A stretch of 9,830 bases of DNA. It comes from RPQJ01 sp963714645 (GTDB lineage: Bacteria > Pseudomonadota > Gammaproteobacteria > Steroidobacterales > Steroidobacteraceae). Shown here one piece after another: positions 5,536 through 9,830 of this stretch. Every line of letters begins with the position of its first letter. Position 1 is the stretch's first letter. The notes under the pieces were generated by a model. The model made no database searches. It was given only the letters and a program-made list of their open reading frames with translations, and had not been told where the DNA came from. Where the stretch lies: assembly GCA_963714645.1 (NCBI GenBank), contig CAVQQX010000071.1, positions 1-9,830 on the forward strand. Reading direction: 5' to 3'. The position numbers and the translations under genes were made by a program.

Positions 5536-6612
5536 ATGCCAAGGAACCGGCCCCACAAGGCGACACCCGTCGCGGGCGCAGCGGACGGCGCACCCGCCTC
5601 CCGCGCATGGGCCCTTCACGCCCGCACGACGTTCAGCGACTGGCTCGCGAGCGAAGGCGCGCCATGGCGCCCGTTCGATGACACGGGCGTGCTCATCGAG
5701 GGTCGGCCGGCGCCGGCGCGAGCGCGGCCGCAGCGCGCCGATCTCTTCGACAAGTCGTGCGAGCGCCAGCTCTGCAAGCATCTCCGCGCGGTGTGCCTCT
5801 GGCCCGCGCGCGACCGCGACCAGACCTGGCGGCTCGGTGATTTCTCGAGCTACGCGCTCGAGTTCACCACGCCGGACTTCCGGACTCTGTGCCTGCAGTT
5901 CCGATCGGAGCCCGACGAGCGGACACACGGCGGTGTGGTCGCGTTCGCGATCTCCGGGTCGGCGTGGGACGGCGCGACCGGGCTCGGGCAGTCGCAGGTC
6001 GAGCTGCTCCGCGATCACGGCTTCGAGCTCGTGCGTCACGGTCGTGACGAGGGCCTGTACCGCAAGAACGTGCTCGTGTCCGGCGGTCGCGCCGTGCGGG
6101 CGCTCGCGCGCGAGGCGATCGCCATTCTGTGGAAAGCGCTCCACTACGACGGCACGACTCCGCTCGAGTTCCGGCTGCAGCTCGGCACGCGCCTGAGCGC
6201 GGGCTTCGCGTTCGACGGAATCTGTGCGACCGACCTGCTCAAGCTGATGCAGCGGTGGGGATTCGCCGCGACGGAGCTCGAGGAGCGCGACGGACAGGCG
6301 CCGTTGATCAAGAGCACCGTCCGGGAACAGCCTTTCCTCGTGGTGTTCGTCGGCGAGCGGGAGGGTGGCAACGGCGAGTTCGGCATGGTCGGCCTGCGCA
6401 CGTTCATGCGCTTCGAGGACGGCGTGCCCGCGGGCCTGCCCAACGCGATCAACACCAGCTTCGCGACGGTCAAGGCGAGCGTCGACCAGGACGGCGATCT
6501 GGTCGTGCAGACCCCGATCATCCTGCACGGCGGCGTGACGGCGGACAACCTGGAGATGTGCTTCAAGGTGTGGCGCGAGACACTCGAGGAGATATCCGTC
6601 GGGCTGGAATGA
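5536..6612 (+). CDS. YbjN-like domain protein with an uncharacterised N-terminal half
   Basis: A 358-residue protein without signal peptide or membrane segment, so probably cytoplasmic. The C-terminal part (about 228-354) looks like a YbjN-type domain, related in fold to type III secretion chaperones: a DLLKLMQRWGF helix, a strand pair with LIKSTV and FLVVFVG, then LPNAINTSFATVKASVDQDG, VVQTPIIL and HGGVTADNLEMCFKVW, the usual YbjN ending. A middle segment (about 148-222) with GQSQVELLRDHGFELV, YRKNVLVSGG and RALAREAIAILWKAL recalls the so-called TY-Chap peptide-binding chaperone domains; this match is weaker. The first 145 residues, with TWRLGDFSSYALEFTTPDF and a strand-rich LCLQF...GGVVAFAISG stretch, I do not recognise. 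The ATG has AGGAA (5520-5524) eleven bases upstream. A chaperone or peptide-binding role is an inference from the domain, and no partner gene is apparent nearby. Confidence 0.82.
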   Translation: MPRNRPHKATPVAGAADGAPASRAWALHARTTFSDWLASEGAPWRPFDDTGVLIEGRPAPARARPQRADLFDKSCERQLCKHLRAVCLWPARDRDQTWRLGDFSSYALEFTTPDFRTLCLQFRSEPDERTHGGVVAFAISGSAWDGATGLGQSQVELLRDHGFELVRHGRDEGLYRKNVLVSGGRAVRALAREAIAILWKALHYDGTTPLEFRLQLGTRLSAGFAFDGICATDLLKLMQRWGFAATELEERDGQAPLIKSTVREQPFLVVFVGEREGGNGEFGMVGLRTFMRFEDGVPAGLPNAINTSFATVKASVDQDGDLVVQTPIILHGGVTADNLEMCFKVWRETLEEISVGLE

Positions 6613-6776
6613 GCGGGCCGTCGCGTTTCGCGATGCCAGCGAGCCGCGCCGTGACGCACCGACGTCACGATTCTTCATCCGAACCGGCCGCATCGCGTGC
6701 ATACGCACCGCGGATTGCGGCACATTGACGGCATCGAAATCCCGCGCGCACGACGCGCCCGACGACGGTGCTGACG
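6613..6776. other. Intergenic gap with two small hairpins
   Basis: The gap after the YbjN-domain gene contains TCGCG-TTT-CGCGA (6621-6633) and GTGACG-caccga-CGTCAC (6651-6668). Neither is followed by a T-run, so they are at best weak or Rho-assisted terminators, or protein-binding dyads. TTGACG at 6725-6730 resembles a -35 box, but no -10 is found at the right distance. There is no strong ribosome site before the Sel1 gene. Confidence 0.3.
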
Positions 6777-7205
6777 ATGGACCTCGCGCAACTGTTCGAC
6801 GAAGCCCGCAAGGGCAACCGTGACGCCGCATGGCAGCTCGGCGACCTCTTTCGCGAAGCCGCGCACGGCGTGAAGTTCAGTCCGAAGCAGGCGTTCCGCT
6901 GGTACGCGGAGAGTGCGCTCGCCGGCTCGGCGACCGGACAGAACAACGTGGGCGCCGCCTACGAGAACGGGTTCGGCTGCAAGCAGAGCTATGCTCGCGC
7001 GGCGAAGTGGTATCGGCTCGCGGCCGCACAGGGACTCAACGTCGCCATGTCCAACCTGGCCTTCCTGTACCTGCACGGCTACGGCACACAGGCCGACAAG
7101 GCCGAAGCGCTCAAGTGGTTCAAGCTGGGCGCCGCGGCGGGTTGCAAGAAATCGAAGCGGATGATCGAGACCGTGCTCGGCTCGGAAGACCGCGGCAGGA
7201 ACTAA
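6777..7205 (+). CDS. Small Sel1-repeat (SLR) protein
   Basis: A 142-residue protein made almost entirely of Sel1-like repeats, helix pairs that act as protein-protein interaction scaffolds. Three units are visible, at about residues 16-51, 52-87 and 88-123. Their signatures are AWQLGDLFREAAHG..QAFRWYAESALAG, GQNNVGAAYENGFG..ARAAKWYRLAAAQG and AMSNLAFLYLHGYG..AEALKWFKLGAAAG, each with the A-x-x-x-L-G/A-x-x-Y/F and K/R-W-Y/F pattern. The N-terminus (MDLAQLFDEARKG) is a capping helix and the C-terminus (KKSKRMIETVLGSEDRGRN) is charged. There is no signal peptide, so it should be cytoplasmic, unlike many Sel1 proteins that are exported. The ATG at 6777 is preferred; a GTG at 6768 in frame adds three residues. 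The binding partner is unknown. The hairpin at 7210-7235 follows five bases after the stop. Confidence 0.88.
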   Translation: MDLAQLFDEARKGNRDAAWQLGDLFREAAHGVKFSPKQAFRWYAESALAGSATGQNNVGAAYENGFGCKQSYARAAKWYRLAAAQGLNVAMSNLAFLYLHGYGTQADKAEALKWFKLGAAAGCKKSKRMIETVLGSEDRGRN

Positions 7206-7209
7206 CAAA

Positions 7210-7235
7210 GGCGGGGACGCCTACGCGTCCCCGCC
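7210..7235. terminator. Strong hairpin terminator between convergent genes
   Basis: GGCGGGGACGC (7210-7220) and GCGTCCCCGCC (7225-7235) form a perfect 11-bp stem with a 4-base CTAC loop. It lies between the Sel1 gene stop (7205) and the receptor stop (7252). On the minus strand the stem is followed by TTTGTTAG, a short T-rich tail, so it best serves the receptor gene as an intrinsic terminator. On the plus strand the tail is CGTCATTG, so termination of the Sel1 transcript would be less efficient. Confidence 0.88.
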
Positions 7236-7251
7236 CGTCATTGCACCGCGA

Positions 7252-9830
7252 TCAGAAGCGGTAGGTTACCTTGCCATAGAAGAACTGGCCGCGCGGGTCG
7301 TGGATCCCGGCCACGTAGCCGTAGAGGTCGGTGTCGCCGTCGCCGATCGCGAAGGGCGGATCCTCGTCGAGCGCGTTGTCGACCCCGAGGGCGAGCGTGA
7401 GTCCCTCGAAGCCCTCGTAGCGGGCCTGGAGGTTCAGGGTCGTGAACGCATCGACGTTGCGCGTCGAGTTGCTGTCGTAGTCCAGCACGCCGTCGAAGTC
7501 GACGTCGGGCTGGTCTTCGAACTTGCCGATGTAGTTGACCGTGGCGCGCAGGCCCCAGTCCGCCATCGACCAGTCACCCGTCAACACGAACCTGTCCTCC
7601 GGGTACTCGTATTCGCCCGTGAGGTCGCGCGTGACGAAGCTGTCGCCGGCCGAGTTCAGTTCGACCTTCTCGAACTCGAGCATGCGCGAATAATCGAGGC
7701 CCAGCGTGAGTTCGCCGGCCCCGAGCTCGCTCCGGAAGTACACGCTCAGGTCCACGCCGTTGGTCGACTGCTCGCCGATGTTGATGAAGCCCGAATTGAC
7801 CGTGAGCAGCGGGCCGAGCGCGTCACCGAGCAACGGTGTGCCGCGGGTGCACACCGTGCTGTCCTGCGTGCCGCAGAACTGCTGATAGATGAACCCGAAC
7901 GGCACCTCGTCGATCTTGTCTTCCTGCTTGATGTCCCAGTAGTCGACCGACATGGTCCACATGTCGTTCGGCTTCCAGGCCACGCCCACGTTGAAGTTCT
8001 CCGATTCTTCCGGCTTCAGGTCGGGATTGCCCGAGAAGACGATGTTGTAGTCGAGGTTGCCGCAGTAGAGCGGGTTGACGTCGCAGCCGTAGGTGTCCTC
8101 GAAGAACTGCGACTCCTGCGATGGGCCGAGGCCGATCTGCGCGAGCGACGGAGCGCGGAACCCCGTGCCCCACGACGCGCGGAAGGCCAGGCCCTCGAGC
8201 GGCTCCCAGCGCGCGGAGATCTTGGGATTGGTGGTGTCGCCGAAGTCGCTGTAGTCATCGTAGCGCGCCGCGAGGTTGACCTCGAGCGTGTCGAGCAGCG
8301 GCAGCGAGAACTCGACGAACGCCGACCAGTTGTCCCGGTCCGCCTTCGCTGAAACCGCCTCCGTGCCGAAGATCAGTCCGCGCACGAACTGGTCGTCAGG
8401 CTGGTCGATGATGCTCTCCTCCCGGTACTCGAGGCCCGTCGCCATTGCGGCGCGCCCGCCGGGCAGGTCGAACAGCTCGCCGGAGATCTGCGCGTCGTAG
8501 GCGGTGAGCTCCGACGTGCCCTGGCGCACCAGGCTCGTCGTGATCGCCGCAATGGCGGCGTCCGAGTTCATGAAGCCGCCGAACGGGTTGTACCGGCCCG
8601 CGTCGATCTCCTGCTGCAGGAAGTCCGTGCGCACCCAACCGTCCTTGCGGCTGCCGGTCTGCTCGGTTTCGCTGCGCCCGCGCTGCGCCGAAACTTCCCA
8701 GTTCCAGCCGTCGAACACTTCACCGCGCAGGCCCGCGACGAGGCGCAGGTTGTCGGTTTCGATGTTCCAGACACGGGCGCCCGCGTCGACCGTGCGGAAG
8801 CGACGGATGACGATGTCGCCGACCGCACCCGCAAACGGGTTGTCGGGGTGGGTCGAGGGCACGGTCAGGCCCGCGGAATCGTCGATCGGCGTCGGTGCGC
8901 CCTGTGCGATCGAGGTGTTGTGCTGCGCCGCAAACTCGGTGAAGAACTCGGCGGGCCCGAAATCCTTGCGGCCGAGCAGCATCACACCGGTGCGCTCGGC
9001 TTCCGGCGTGAGCAGGTTCCAGGGCCCGAAATCGTAGACGCACGTCGCTCCGTCGGCACGATCCGCCGGACAGGCCGGGTCGATCGTCGGCGTGCCGTTC
9101 ACGATGAAGCTGCCCGGGAAGCTGCGCGATGAACGCAGGTCCGCACCGCCGCGCGGCGATTGGTTGGCCGTTCCGAGGTAGCCGCGCTCGGTGTTCTTGA
9201 GCGTGCTGTTCTTGAAGTAGTCGACGATCAGCGTGATATTGGAGTCGTCGTCGCCGGCGCCCCAGATCGCGGACGCGTTCGTCTCGTCGTAGCCGTCTGC
9301 GCCACCGTAGCCGCCGGACACCTCGAAGCCTTCAAAGTCCTTGCGCAGGATCACGTTCACCACGCCCGCAATGGCGTCGGCGCCGTACACGGCGGACGCA
9401 CCGTCCTTGAGCACCTCGAGGCGCTCGATCGCAGCGACCGGGATCGTGTTGATGTCGACGAAGTTCGTCGTGATGCTTTCGGCGAACGAGCTCAGTGCCA
9501 CTCGCCGCCCGTTGACCAGCACGAGCGTCGCGTCCGCGCCGAGGCCGCGCAGGCTGACCGAGGCAGCGCCGTTCGCAGTCGAGTCCTGGTTGTTGCCGCG
9601 GGTCGAGAACGTGCCGTTGCCGACGAAGGGTTGCTCCTCGAGCAGCTGTTGCAGGTTGTTGTAGCCGGACTTGTCGAGGTCGCTCTTGTCGAACGTCACG
9701 ACGGGCGCCGGGTTTTCAAAATCGGACGAACGGGCGATGCGCGATCCCGTGACGTAGACCGTCTCGAGGCCGGCCCCGTCGGCCGTGTCCTGGGCCAGCG
9801 CCGCGCTCGAGCAGGTGCCCGCCGCGAACC
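7252..9830 (-). CDS. TonB-dependent outer-membrane receptor (5' end off window)
   Basis: The 858 visible residues lack only the start codon and the beginning of the signal peptide. The frame is open to the window edge, and the first residues (..SSAALAQD) look like the end of a signal peptide cut after ALA. ETVYVTGSRI follows as a likely TonB box. The plug domain (about residues 35-165) has SLRGLG (92-97), LVLVNGRRV (102-110) and RLEVLKDGASAVYGADAIAG (136-155), all hallmarks of the family. The rest is a 22-strand barrel, with the late motifs AFRASWGTGFRAPSLAQIG, NPDLKPEESENFNVGVAW and FTTLNLQARYEG. It ends VTYRF, the terminal Phe recognised by the outer-membrane assembly machinery. Cys pairs sit in likely outer loops (PACPADRADGATC, YGCDVNPLYC, FCGTQDSTVC). 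The substrate (siderophore, sugar, peptide or other) cannot be read from sequence. A GTG at 9699 is internal and not the start. Confidence 0.96.
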   Translation of the reverse strand, partial: FAAGTCSSAALAQDTADGAGLETVYVTGSRIARSSDFENPAPVVTFDKSDLDKSGYNNLQQLLEEQPFVGNGTFSTRGNNQDSTANGAASVSLRGLGADATLVLVNGRRVALSSFAESITTNFVDINTIPVAAIERLEVLKDGASAVYGADAIAGVVNVILRKDFEGFEVSGGYGGADGYDETNASAIWGAGDDDSNITLIVDYFKNSTLKNTERGYLGTANQSPRGGADLRSSRSFPGSFIVNGTPTIDPACPADRADGATCVYDFGPWNLLTPEAERTGVMLLGRKDFGPAEFFTEFAAQHNTSIAQGAPTPIDDSAGLTVPSTHPDNPFAGAVGDIVIRRFRTVDAGARVWNIETDNLRLVAGLRGEVFDGWNWEVSAQRGRSETEQTGSRKDGWVRTDFLQQEIDAGRYNPFGGFMNSDAAIAAITTSLVRQGTSELTAYDAQISGELFDLPGGRAAMATGLEYREESIIDQPDDQFVRGLIFGTEAVSAKADRDNWSAFVEFSLPLLDTLEVNLAARYDDYSDFGDTTNPKISARWEPLEGLAFRASWGTGFRAPSLAQIGLGPSQESQFFEDTYGCDVNPLYCGNLDYNIVFSGNPDLKPEESENFNVGVAWKPNDMWTMSVDYWDIKQEDKIDEVPFGFIYQQFCGTQDSTVCTRGTPLLGDALGPLLTVNSGFINIGEQSTNGVDLSVYFRSELGAGELTLGLDYSRMLEFEKVELNSAGDSFVTRDLTGEYEYPEDRFVLTGDWSMADWGLRATVNYIGKFEDQPDVDFDGVLDYDSNSTRNVDAFTTLNLQARYEGFEGLTLALGVDNALDEDPPFAIGDGDTDLYGYVAGIHDPRGQFFYGKVTYRF

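Noticed and set aside
5418..5681. An 87-codon ORF starting in the fifth repeat unit
   Set aside because: It runs into the start of the YbjN-domain gene in another frame, and its sequence past the repeat has no coding signature; the start codon exists only because of the repeat.
5509..6831. A 440-codon minus-strand open frame opposite the YbjN-domain gene
   Set aside because: The plus-strand frame has recognisable domain text; the minus-strand one is composition-driven and has no motif.

Overview
The window is GC-rich DNA with dense, mostly intact genes. It carries a large TonB-dependent outer-membrane receptor, two lipoproteins with lipoboxes and an outer-membrane-type C-terminal Phe, so it comes from a Gram-negative bacterium. 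The receptor type, the DUF938 methyltransferase and the YbjN-type protein fit a GC-rich gammaproteobacterium (Xanthomonadales/Steroidobacter/Nevskia-like). That placement is an inference from protein style, not a database result. I see no rRNA, tRNA, CRISPR array, insertion sequence, phage or plasmid gene.

Layout. Positions 15-170 hold a short ORF that looks like a decayed glyoxalase/VOC gene. It overlaps by 4 bases the start of a secreted metallophosphoesterase lipoprotein (167-1153, +). Next comes an AGCS-family sodium:alanine/glycine symporter (1226-2575, +). Convergent to it is a gamma-glutamyltransferase lipoprotein (2618-4411, -), with a candidate promoter at 4442-4471. Divergent from it, 4450-4695 contains an amidohydrolase reduced to two in-frame pieces; its stop overlaps (TGATG) the start of a DUF938 SAM-dependent methyltransferase (4695-5357, +). 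The last codons of that methyltransferase are the first unit of a six-copy, perfect 16-bp tandem repeat (5342-5437).

The right half holds a two-part protein ending in a YbjN-like domain (5536-6612, +), a small Sel1-repeat protein (6777-7205, +), a strong hairpin terminator (7210-7235) shared by convergent genes, and a TonB-dependent receptor (7252-9830, -) whose 5' end lies beyond the window.

How they may work together. The gamma-glutamyltransferase would release amino acids from glutathione and gamma-glutamyl peptides outside the cytoplasm, and the neighbouring symporter could import small neutral amino acids. This is a plausible salvage pair, but the genes are convergent and not an operon. 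The other genes look like independent housekeeping or accessory functions. I did not find a clear new multi-gene system. The most unusual items are the tandem repeat growing out of a gene's 3' end, the collapsed amidohydrolase still coupled to the methyltransferase, and the YbjN-domain protein with an unrecognised N-terminal half.
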